Below are positions 1 to 9,582 of a stretch of DNA of 64,000 nt, one piece after another. Below the pieces are notes generated by a model that saw only the letters and a list, made by a program, of their open reading frames with translations, was not told where the DNA came from and did not search any database. This DNA is from Brasenia schreberi (Eukaryota; Streptophyta; Magnoliopsida; Nymphaeales; Cabombaceae). A program made the position numbers and the translations under genes. Where the stretch lies: assembly GCA_036023115.1 (NCBI GenBank), contig JAYKKT010000037.1, positions 2,230,501 through 2,294,500 of the forward strand, given 5' to 3'. Each line of letters starts with the position of its first letter. Position 1 is the first letter of the stretch.

Positions 1-709
1 CAAGTCAAGCTTAATTACAATCACTCCCAAATCTTATCCTCCCCCACTCTCTCTCATGCCCATAATCCCACGTGAACTTCAAGTGGGCCCCACCTCCATT
101 TATGAGAAGGTGATGTGGGCCATGGATGTGGATATTGGATTGGATCTCTAGATCCATATCCAAATCCAAATCCAAATCGACACATGGGTTTGGATTGGGA
201 TCTGGATATATATGGTCCAGATCCGATCCAAACTGAATTCTAACTCCTTCAGGCTGTGTTCGAAATGAACGGTTTGTGCGGGGTCTGACAGCACCAGTAC
301 TCCGTCTGCGTTAGGTCTTCGCCAACATGATCGTCTGCTTTTGTTTTCACCTTCTGGATATGATTTCAAGTGATGTCTGATTATAACAGGGTCTTGGACG
401 TTCGAGATCCTGGGGGTGGATTCAATACGAGAGTTGCTGTGTCGGGCTCGACATGTGCTCCAGTTCCGGGCTCTCTTTGGCTCTTCTGGTCCTGCTTTGA
501 TCAGGCCAAGCCGCCTCGTGGGGTTTCAAAACATATTTTAACAGTTTTTTAAAACATATTATACATATTCAAAATATATAAAGTTTAAAACATATGTACA
601 GGGTTTGCCTGGAAGGCTCCTGGGTTGCCAGACTCAAAATGGCCCTTTGGGGCTGCTTTTATAAAACCAGGTTGATTTGAGAAATTCGTGGGATTTCGGG
701 GTGTTTACA
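1..709 (-). mobile_element. Element Y: 5' LTR start, truncated by window edge
   Basis: The right edge reads GGTGTTTACA, the reverse complement of the LTR start TGTAAACACC, and abuts an interrupted integrase frame at 710. It is read as the 5' LTR of a minus-strand Tat-type element inserted into element A; the rest lies left of the window. It holds the usual U3 landmarks: terminal hairpins, a TATA-centred palindrome near 190-231, and TCCAAA hexamer repeats. Confidence 0.85.
190..231. repeat. Conserved U3 palindrome with TATATAT centre
   Basis: Nine-base arms GGATCTGGA and TCCAGATCC flank TATATATGG, with outer arms TTGGAT and ATCCAA. The same structure recurs in most LTRs of the window (near 8558, 17448, 20750, 28673, 44992, 49400, 63946). 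It is mutated near 38010 and deleted in the 5' LTR of D. It could be a protein-binding or cruciform site; the function is unknown. Confidence 0.75.
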
Positions 710-1553
710 ACAAAAAATACCCCGCTCTAAGTATTTTCATTGCCATCATGTTGGCATTAACATGACCTCCACATTCTCCATCGTGGAACTCATGCATAAC
801 AATCCTAGCCTCCTCTAGATCGACACATCTTAGTAGGATGCCGGTAAAGCTTTTTTTGTACAAAACCCCACCCAGAACGGTGTATCGGGTTGAAATTTTA
901 TGGATGAATGCCTTATCTTTGGATGTGGCATTCTCGGTGAATCCCCCATTTTCTAGAAAACATTTGATGTCATAAAACCAAGGTTTTTCAACGGAATATG
1001 GGTTATTTTGGCAAATATCCAAATCGTGTGTGGATGGGTTGGGCGCATGCCATATTTGTAAAGATCGGGTCCCTGAAATGGGATCGACCTTTAGGGCTGA
1101 ACCCAAGGAGGAGAGGGTGTCGACAATGCCATTATCCTCTCTTCCTACGTGTGTGAGTTTACACGATTGAAATGACTCAACCAATCGAGTGGCCAACTCG
1201 TGATATGAAAGAAGTTTTTCATTACGTACTTGCCAAATTTTCAAAACTTGGTTTATAACAAGGAGCGAATCTCCAAAGACCTCGATGTATGATGCCCCTA
1301 GAGTTTTTGAAATCCTTAAGCCTTGTATGAGTGCTTCATACTCAGCTACGTTGTTGGAACATTCGAAATCTAGGTGGATTGCTATGGGAATCTCGCCCTT
1401 TTCAGGGGATATGAGGATGACCTCGGCACCAGCCCCTCGTTGGTTTCGTGCCCCATCGAAGTGCATTTTCCACACTTGATTTTCGAAAGAGTTTGCTAAA
1501 ATGTGGTTTTCAAAAATGATTTTGCAATATGCCTTCATCAGGCATTTCATCAA
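710..1553 (-). pseudogene. Element A archaeal-type RNase H and integrase N-terminus
   Basis: One open frame carries the complete aRNH: FDGARNQRGAGA, then EYEAL, GDSLLV and a final EDNGIVD block, the D-E-D-D set of the second RNase H found in Tat elements. It continues through a linker into the integrase zinc region (EFHDGECGGH) and stops at ILRAGYF, where the LTR of Y begins at 709. The zinc-finger cysteines and catalytic core are therefore missing here. Its normal role would be removal of RNA and tRNA primer during reverse transcription, followed by integration. Confidence 0.85.
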
Positions 1554-2724
1554 ATGTGGGATATGCGTCCTCCAGGGGGAACTCAGCCACGTAGTCTGCT
1601 AGGGCTTGCCCCTTAATGGAGATCTGATGATGGTATTTCAGGTCATACTCCATTAGAAGGAGTTGCCATTTACCCAATCTACCAATGAGAATGGGTTTTT
1701 CGAACAAGTGCTTGATGGGATCAAGCTTGGACACTATCCAGATCTCATGATATAGGAAATAGTGTCGAAATTTCTAGCAGGCCCAAACTAGGGCTAAGCA
1801 CATCTTCTCCATGGCTTGATAATTTCTTTTGTAAGCCAAGAGAGTTTTCGAAATATAATAGATGGCATATTCCTTATGGGTGTCATCCTCGCATTGAGCT
1901 AATAGAGCTCCCAAAGCATTCGCATGCATGGAAATGTAAAGCAAAAGAGGTTTTCCTTGCTTCGGAGGATTCAAAACAGGGGGATTAACCAGGTATGCCT
2001 TTAGTCTCTCGAAGGACTTCTGGCAGTCGTCATCCCATGAAAATTTCGTGCCCTTCCTCAACAGTTTGTTGAAGGGATTGCATCTAGTCGCCAGGTTTGA
2101 TATAAATCGGTGAACGGACTGTAATCGACCCTGGAGGCTACGAATTTGTGCGAGATTGGAGGGTGGAGCCATGTCTATGATGGCTCGACACTTAGAGGGG
2201 TCAACTTCTATACCCCTTTGGCTCACCATAAAGCCTAGCAGCTTTCCAGATTCTACCCTGAATACACATTTTTGAGGGTTTAGCTTTACTTTGTAAAGTC
2301 TAAGCCTTTCGAAAATCTTTTGCAAATATTTGATATGAGTGCATCGGGTTTTGGATTTTGCCAAGAGATCATCTACATACACTTCTACGGGCTCATGAAT
2401 CTGATCATGGAAGATCGTGGTCATGGCTGTCTGGTATGTTGCGCCAGCATTTTTCAAACCAAAGGGCATGACTGTATAGCAGTACGTGCCCCACGGGGTT
2501 GTGAATGCGGTCTTACCCTGATCTCGTGGACTTAATTTAATTTGATTATACCCTGAATAGCCATCCATAAACGAAAACATCTTGTGATTTGCAGTACTAT
2601 CGACTATCAAATCTATGTTTGGTAAAGGATAATTATCCTTTGGAGTGGCTTTATTCAGGTTTCTGAAATCGATGCATATTCGAATTTTCCCATTGGGTTT
2701 TTGAACCACAACGATGTTTGACAA
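1510..2724 (-). pseudogene. Element A reverse transcriptase and Ty3-type RNase H
   Basis: The frame 1774-2724 contains the RT palm: RICIDFRNLNKA, FMDGYSGYNQI, PFGLKNAGATYQ and the catalytic YVDD (codons near 2368-2379), then the thumb and the gRNH segment LLLYISMHANALGALLAQ. A TAG at 1773 interrupts gRNH after LVWAC, and the rest continues as 1510-1734 (SKLDPIKHLFEKP, KGQALADYVAEFP). In gRNH the usual first catalytic aspartate position appears to be serine, which fits the degenerate tether-like gRNH reported for dual-RNase-H Tat elements. The frame above 2724 is shifted. Confidence 0.85.
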
Positions 2725-3509
2725 CCAATCAGAATACGCAATGGGTTTTATAAATCCGGCTTTTAGTAGATCTTCTAAACCCTCTTTGACCTATGTGTGT
2801 ACATTCAGATGTATTTTCCTAAGCTTCTGCTTTATGGGTTTCACATCCGCATCTAAGGGAAGACGATGTTCAACAATGTGGGATCTATGCCCGGCATGTC
2901 TTCATACATCCATGCAAACACATCTAAGTAAGTTCGTAGAAATGCAATGAATGCTGATCTTTCATGCTCATGCAAACATGCGCCTACTTTAATGAGTCTA
3001 GGATTGGAATCATTCCCTAGGTTCACCTCTATGAAGTCTCCTCCTCCTACTGAATTGGAAGATCTTTCAAAATTGAGAATTTTATGAAATTCTGGGAGCT
3101 CAAAAGTGGGATCTTCCTCAAGGGGATCCACTTCTGGGCTTCGATCATTCTCGTGGGTTATAGACCCGAGGGAATTTGATGCGTGGATTTTCAACAGACC
3201 TGGTTTTACACTTGGAATTCCAATTGATTTCAAAATGTTTGGTCTAGTTATGCAGACGACGTTCCTTTCGAAATCCTTTTCTTCTTCGAAAGTCCTTCCA
3301 GGAGCTGCTATGTACAAAATCTTTTTGGTATTTTGTAGATTTTCGATTTTTTTGTGTTTTTGCAAAACAAGAACTTTAGGAACTATACAAACTACTCTAT
3401 TTTTGAGTTTTTGATTTTCCAATGTTTTTGGTTTTTGTAATTTTTCCATTTTTTCGATTTTGAGTTTTTCAAATGCTTCTGTATTTTTGTAAAAGGGATC
3501 TTCCATCAT
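2725..3509 (-). pseudogene. Element A ORF2 N-terminal region
   Basis: It begins with an ATG at 3509 (MMEDPFYKNTEAFEKLKIEK), followed by a Lys/Glu-rich stretch, a linker, and the RT entry TYLDVFAWMYEDMPGIDP. The frame open to 2853 then shifts before the RT fingers (KQKLRKIHPNVH, KEGLEDLLKAGFIKP). The ATG lies four bases after a CTTTGTAG acceptor-like site, so translation may start here or the region may be joined to gag-PR by splicing. Confidence 0.75.
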
Positions 3510-3540
3510 ACCTACAAAGGGAAAACACTACGGGTTAGAC
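3509..3540 (-). promoter_or_regulatory. 3' splice-site-like block between PR and ORF2 (A)
   Basis: On the minus strand CTAAC, a pyrimidine-rich run and TTTGTAG/GTATG follow the stop of the PR frame and precede the ORF2 ATG. The same block occurs in B, C, D, H and G. Ogre elements are known to splice an intron between PR and RT; use of this site is inferred. Confidence 0.5.
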
Positions 3541-4512
3541 TCGGAATAAGAGGTCCAAATCGTAGGTTTCTTCTAGGGTAGGCTCCATGGCACCCTTGAC
3601 CCAGGTGGTCACAGGGGGTGGCTCTGGTGGTATGTTGGGAGTATAGCCGATCCCATATCGGCTTGGGTTGGCCCTAGGAAGGATTGGCTCTAGGAGACCC
3701 TGGTTTTGTGCCCCTAGACTTTTATAGGGCGTATAGCCCATGTTCAACAGCATGTTCCATGATTTTTTGTTTCTTGAAAAATTCGAATACAAATCGGGGT
3801 CCTGGAACTTGCTGTCGTCCATGTCATGGACATAGGTCTTTCTGTCCAGGGGTTTTGGAAATAAGTGATGTTTGGGTCTTCCTAGAAGGGTCAGAACTTT
3901 GAGGGGGCCAGGCTTGGGTGGCCCCTTCACATATACGATCTTCTTAGGGTTGTTTAACACGAGCCTTGGCGGCTGAACCATGGTCTGCCCCAGGTTAGCC
4001 TCATGGGCCTGGGAACTTGACAAACAAGGAGAGTTTATGATCCCCTGAAGCTGAGGGTGACTCTCACCCAGGATCACCACGACTTGGTCCCTGAAAGGGA
4101 TCTTGACACACCTGTGGAAGGTGGATGGCACAGTGCACAAGCTGTGTATCCAAGGCCTTCCCAACAACAGGTTATAATGGGGGTGGATGTCCAAGACATG
4201 GAACACCCCCGTGTGTGTGATCCCTCCCGTTTCCATAGGGAGTTCGATTGATCCTAAGGGTCTAAACGCATTCCCATCGTATCCAGTGACAACGATGGGA
4301 CTTGGGTTTACAGAAGTCAATGTGACTCCGATTTGATATGCCACATGAAGTGGAAGGATGTTCAGTCCTCCTCCCCCATCGACAAGGCACCAATCCAGAG
4401 AGTGGTTATTCAGAACCACCTCGATATGTAGGGCCTGGTTATGGGATTCGTAGGGTCTATCTACATCATCTTCCGAGAAAGTGATGGGCGATTTTGCTCC
4501 TATTGACGCCAC
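3535..4512 (-). pseudogene. Element A aspartic protease and C-terminal linker
   Basis: The frame has LHIEVVLNNHSLDWCLVDGGGG followed by NILPLHVAYQIGV, then the flap-side YNLLLGRPWIHSL, matching a retropepsin. The active-site triplet is DGG rather than DSG/DTG, and all copies here share it. A Pro-rich linker (RYGIGYTPNIPPEPPP) ends in LLFRV and a stop. Upstream the frame is cut by a stop near 4513, separating it from gag. The enzyme would mature the gag-pol polyprotein. Confidence 0.85.
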
Positions 4513-4602
4513 TTAGTCAAACAGGGATTTAGGGGTTATGTTCGAACTAACCTTAGCTCTTTCTAGAATTTGCTCTAGCACGAGTCTATGCCTAGGCAAA
4601 GT

Positions 4603-6406
4603 TTATATTAGCTCTAGGATGGACATGTGGATAGGAATCTTTGAAAGATGGTTTTCAAAATCATAAGGGTTTAAAATGATTTTCCCATTGTCTGCTTTCG
4701 GCAGAACTCTAGGAATACATGCTTTTGAGGGGCCAGGCACACTGACCACCTTTTTAGCACTTTGTAGGTGCGGGGGTTGATAGATCCTTCCAGATCTTGT
4801 TACTTCTCTCACGACCAACCTAGGGTTCGCACCTAATATGGTTCTAACCGAGAGTTTTGGAGCACCTTGAATCTTTAAAACTGGTTTACCCGGGGATTCA
4901 GCTCTTGGTGGTCCCCAGATGATTACTTGGGCGGGTTTCTTGTAAAGTACAAGAGTAGACGCACAAGTGGATCGACAAGACTCAGATGGATGCGCTAGAT
5001 CTTTTGAAAAGGTGAGGGTACATACCTCTTTTCCTTTCCCACTGCTACTGGCATGCTTGGGAAAGGGTTCTTTAAAGATAGCTTGGGCTGGCTCGGGTTC
5101 CTCAGTGACTTGGAGCCGGCCCTCCGCTATCAAGTTCTCGATTTTGTTAAGGAGGGAGAAGCACTGCCTTGTATCATGGCCTTTGAGCCAATGATACTTG
5201 CAGTACTTGTTTAAAAACCCTCCCTTCAAAGTGACTCCCTCGGGAATCTCGGGGAGTTCGATCATGCCTTGGGCAAGTAGGAGGTTTAGGACCTCCGTCA
5301 CAGGTTGCCCCAGCGGAGTGTACTCCCGTCTTTCGAAGGGTTTTTGAAAACCCCTCTCCTTTTTATTCTCAGTTTTTTCGAAAGCCTTTGAAGCACTTGC
5401 CGGGCTTGGATCCACCCGGACATTGGCAATTTTATGGGGCTTTGCCCCTTTGTCCGCGGTGGATGGCCCGTAGTTGATGGGCTTCTCCAAGCGAGTTTTC
5501 GCAATAGGATTTCCTTTCCATAAGTGGTCGTACACCCCTTTTTTCAAGTTTGTTTCGAAAAAGGATGCTTTCTTGATCAACTTATGGAAAGTTGAGATTT
5601 CGTGAAGAGAGAGAAGGGTTTTTAGCTCATTTTTAAAATTATCGAGGATGAGGATGACTACGCATCCTTCGGATATTGGCTCTCGCACTTGCCCTAAAAG
5701 GGAACTCCATTGAATAATGAAGGCATGTACGTCTTCGTTCATGCCTTGCTTTGTATCCCTTAAAGTGTTTAAAGTCGGCGTGACTTCTACGTTATGTGCA
5801 AATCTTTGCATAAAGCAGTTCGCAAACTCTTCAAAAGTAGCGAACTGGCTTAGATCGTAGGAAGCCAGCCATTTGGCTGCTATGCCTTAAAGGCATAGAG
5901 GGAACCAATACACCCATTTCATCGAGTCCTTTTTCTTCTTATGGGCTCAACGTGAGAAAAGTTGCAAGTGAGACCTAGGGTCTCCCATGCCATCATACCG
6001 ATGGAAGTTCGGTATTTCATCATCACTGTCTGTTTCATAAATCCATAGGCAGGAAATCAGACAGGGCGTAACTCCTTTTCTCTTTACTTTGCCCTTTTAG
6101 CAGCTGCTGTAGGGCTTTACGATCCTTTTGTATGAAGGACTCGTGGTATTTGTTGCCTTCCATTACGGAGGCCTCTTTATGTTTGCGAGGTTTTTCAGGT
6201 CTTTTCTTGGCCTTTTGTTCACCATTCGATGAACATGAATCGCCTGCTTCAGCCTCTTGGCTAAGAGCATTGATTTTGGCCTCGAATTCCCTTCTCAAAT
6301 CTTCTATCTCTTCTAGTTTGATTTTATTTTTCAAAACCCTCCTAGAGTGAGAACTTCATGCGCATGAGCCTTGGCTCGACACTTCACTTGGATTTGATTT
6401 TGACAT
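4603..6406 (-). pseudogene. Element A gag (broken)
   Basis: The gag ATG is at 6406 and codon 17 is TGA (6358-6356), a stop shared with element C. A later fragment (6035-6358) has the coiled-coil-like IEDLRREFEAKINALSQEAE. The main frame 4603-5811 holds the retrotransposon gag domain (MQRFAHNVEVTPTL, FIIQWSSLLGQV) and a zinc knuckle CKYHWLKGHDTRQC of CX2HX4HX4C type, and ends in a CAA to TAA stop at 4603. Gag forms the virus-like particle; this copy cannot. Confidence 0.85.
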
Positions 6407-6517
6407 GCTTTCAAGCTTTCAAAATCCTACGTATGAAGTACAAAAAGAGTTAAACTGATACCTTTGGAAAAATTTTCGCAAGGTTTCTAATATGACTCGA
6501 TTTTTCAAAAGACTCAC

Positions 6518-6535
6518 ATCCCACCGGTCGTGCCA
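6518..6535 (-). other. Primer-binding site, element A
   Basis: The minus strand reads TGGCACGACCGGTGGGAT five bases after the LTR end. It is one substitution from the form shared by D and H in the first 10 bases. The leader to the gag ATG is about 110 bases. Confidence 0.85.
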
Positions 6536-6621
6536 AAATCTGTAGACGCCGAAAATCCCCGCCTCTGGTTCATAGGCCTGAAGCGAATCTTTTCGTGTGT
6601 CTAAGTCTTATTTAAGCAAAA

Positions 6622-6651
6622 GGGCGTGCCAGCTAGCTTGCTTAAGCTAGC
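6622..6651 (-). repeat. U5 PBS-like decamer plus palindrome (A)
   Basis: The minus strand carries GCTAGCTTAAGCAAGCTAGC followed directly by TGGCACGCCC, identical to the first 10 bases of the family PBS. It lies about 80 bases before the LTR end. Other LTRs have the same pair. Confidence 0.7.
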
Positions 6652-7339
6652 GAAGAAATATTTTGAAATCTGACTCCTATCGTGGCAACTGTGAGCAAGC
6701 AAGCTCTTTTCGTCGCAGACTTTCTTGCACCGATGCGCAAGGGTCAGTCTGTACGGTTAGAAAAATCGAGTTTTAAACATGATAACCTAGGAAAATATTT
6801 GAGGTGTTCGATTCGGGCTGATTTGTATGGTTTCAAATTTTATTTTCACGTGGATTTGCACGTGCCTGTCTTTCTTTTTATCCCTTTTCGGGCCAACTAG
6901 GCGTATGTTTGCACACGTGACCTAAGTGGAGCGATTTTGAGCGGGAGTGTGGGGTTTCCTTTGATGCAATATGCATCCTAACTCGTGGTATGGCGTATAT
7001 GCAATGCAAACTCATGCAACTCCAAAGGGAAAACCCGAATTGAAAGACAATGTGGAAGGGAAATGACTTAATGTAAATTTGCAAAAGGGAAATTGCAAAA
7101 GGGAAATATGGCTATATCTTAAGAGCGGAAAGGCTCAATTGTGCAAGTGTGTGCCGTGTATATATGTAAAGACTACGCACAATGCTGAACCTTAAAACCC
7201 AAATCTTAAAGACATAGCCGAAAGGGAAATACTTATAATATATATGGGCCCGAAGGTCGCCAACGTGTGCGCGGGTGTTGTGTGTATATTGAAAGACAAC
7301 TCACACGACTTGTAAATAAAACCCAAATATAATTGCAAT

Positions 7340-7740
7340 ATGGCCTTAACTAAGGTCTTGGGAGTAAGAGCGAAAGCTCAATGTGTGTGAGTGTAGAATT
7401 GAAATACTACGCACACGACATGTAATGAAACCCAAATATAATTGCAATAGGCCTTGACTAAGGTCTTGGGAGTAAGAGCGAAAGCCCAATGTGTGTGAGT
7501 GTAGAATTGAAATACTACGCACACGACATGTAATGAAACCCAAATATAATTGCAATAGGCCTTGACTAAGGTCTTGGGAGTAAGAGCGAAAGCTCAATGT
7601 GTGTGAGTGTAGAATTGAAATACTACGCACACAACATGAAGTAAAATATCCCAAAACGAAATTGCAATAGGCCCTTACAAGGGTCTTGGGGGTAAGAGCG
7701 AAAGCTCAATGTGTGTGAGTGTGAAAATTGAAAGACAACA
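7340..7740 (-). repeat. LTR tandem array, about 108-bp monomers (A)
   Basis: Four monomers share GTCTTGGGAGTAAGAGCG, AAAGCTCAATGTGTGTGAGTG, TTGAAA and a CACACGACATG block. Each has a short inverted repeat GAGC-N4-GCTC. The array lies in the U5 side of the LTR. Confidence 0.85.
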
Positions 7741-8914
7741 CACACAACTTAAACAAAACCAACGCAACTTAAATTATATAGGTATAACTATATCTTAAGG
7801 GCTGATTAGGCCCGTGTGTGTGTCAAAATCGTGTGCAGCTAAGAGCGGAATAGGCTCAAGTGCACGTGTGTGTAGGTGTGCCAAACCACATTATTACAAG
7901 CAGGGGGAGACAACGCTCCATTATTACAACCCCGTATCAAATTTAATTAAGCATAAGCAAGTCTATAACAAGGACCGAGTTAGGCACTAACGTATAGCTG
8001 GTCCGGGTGTGACTTGCTTGCGCTTGGGCTGGTGAGTCGCTTTGGGCTGCAAGAGGGACCTCCTTGGATGGTGTAAACACCCCGAAATCCCACGAATTTC
8101 TCAAATCTATCTGGTTTTGTAAAAGCAGCCCCAAAGGGCTATTTTGAGTCTGGAAACCCAGAAGCCTTCCAAACAACCCTGTACATATGTTTTGAACTTT
8201 ATATTTCAAAAATATACAATATGGATTTTAAAAACCTTTTTAAAACATGTTTTGAAACCCCGAAGTAGCTTGGCCTCATCCAGACAGGACCAGGAAAGCT
8301 AAGGAGAGTCCGGAACCAGAGCACATGTCGAGCCCGGCACAGCAACTCTCGTATCAAATCCACTCCCAGGATCTCGAACGTCCAAGACCCTGTTATCATC
8401 AAAACATCATTTGAAGTCATCTCCAGAAGGCGAAAACAGAGGCGGACGATCATGTTGGCGAAGACCCAACGCAGACGGAGTACTGATGCTGTCAGACCCC
8501 GCACAAACCGTTCGTTTCGAACACAGCCCGAGGGAGTCAGAATTCAGTTAGGATCGGATATGGACCATATATATCCAGATCCCAATCCAAACCCATGTAT
8601 GGACTTAGATTTGGATTTGGATTCAAAAATCCAATCCAATATCCATATCCATGGCCCACATCACCTTCTCATAAATAGAGGTGGGGCCCACTTGAATTTC
8701 ACGTGGGATTATGGGCATGAGAGAGAGTGGGGGAGGATAAGATCAAGTGTGTGTTGTAATTAAGCTTGACTTGTGTGTCAAGTTTGGGGTTAATCATGTG
8801 GGTTAGCCTGATTAAGTGGGTTTAAGCTTGTAATTAGCCAAAACCTAACCTAGGGCTGCACCAACATGATGTGATTAGGGTCTATGGGTCATGCAAAGGG
8901 AGCTCCTTCACCTA

Positions 8915-9160
8915 ATCCTAACTAAAAACACCTAATCCTAGCCTTCTACCCTAATCCTGTCCTAATCTGAGCCTAATCACCTAATCCACTTCCCTAATCC
9001 CGGCCTAATCCCAACCTAATCACCTAACCCACTTCCCTAAACCTAGGTTAATTTCCCTAAACCTAGCCTAATCCTAGCCTAATCACCTAACCTACCTCAC
9101 TAAACCTCAGCCTAAAACCAACCTACCTAGCTAAACCCTAAACCTCTAAACCACCCTAGC
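8915..9160 (+). repeat. Telomere-like CCTAA-rich tract in LTR (B 5')
   Basis: Degenerate repeats of CCTAATCC, CCTAATCACC and CCCTAAACC resemble the plant telomere unit CCCTAAA without forming a regular array. It sits between the U3 palindrome and the TATA box. Confidence 0.7.
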
Positions 9161-9296
9161 ACACAACCTACCCAAACCCCTTGTATTTAAAATATCTGGC
9201 CCTACCCTTTCCAGCCCACCTTATCACCACACCACCCTACCTATAAACCACCTAACCACTACCCCAAAACCAGCCCCAACCGACCTAGCCCAGCCC

Positions 9297-9305
9297 TATA
9301 TAAAA
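9297..9305 (+). promoter_or_regulatory. TATA box, B 5' LTR
   Basis: TATATAAAA is followed by CCCC and a GGGTTTTGCC motif. The matching position in other LTRs carries TATAAA next to a long C run. Transcription start would be about 30 bases downstream. Confidence 0.6.
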
Positions 9306-9582
9306 CCCCACTAAGGGTCGGGTTTTGCCCATCTGGAACAATCTCGGGTCCTCCACTCTCCAGCCCAGCCGACTCCCATCTTGCTCCACCTGCCCCACAG
9401 TCAGCCACCACCTGCGCCACTACCTCCCAGCCGAGCACCACCACCACCACCACTCCAGCCGAGGTCTACATCGCCACCCTTCCTCCCGGCCGAACCTCAT
9501 CCTGCGCATCCCAACCACCCGGCTGCTCCCCTTCCATCCACCACTGCCTCCCATCATCCGGTTAGTATCCTCCCATCACCCG

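Larger units (their letters stand above)
6541..8071 (-). repeat. 5' LTR of A, U5-side portion
   Basis: It starts at TGTAGACGCC (reverse complement of the LTR end GGCGTCTACA) next to the PBS and runs to the insertion point of B at 8071/8072. It contains the U5 palindrome, the PBS-like decamer and an array of about 110 bp monomers. The remaining U3 portion is placed at about 19887-21267. Confidence 0.8.
8072..9571 (+). repeat. 5' LTR of B, 3'-truncated
   Basis: It matches the first 1.5 kb of the 3' LTR at 16973, including the terminal hairpins, TATA palindrome, CCTAA-rich tract and TATA box. It diverges after GTTAGTATCCTCC, where about 12 bases of filler resembling nearby LTR sequence lead into gag. 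It also carries a 103-codon ATG frame at 8452-8763 discussed in the findings. Confidence 0.9.

Noticed and set aside
6518..6535. tRNA gene fragment
   Set aside because: Only the PBS complement of a tRNA 3' end is present; no cloverleaf or A/B boxes seen.
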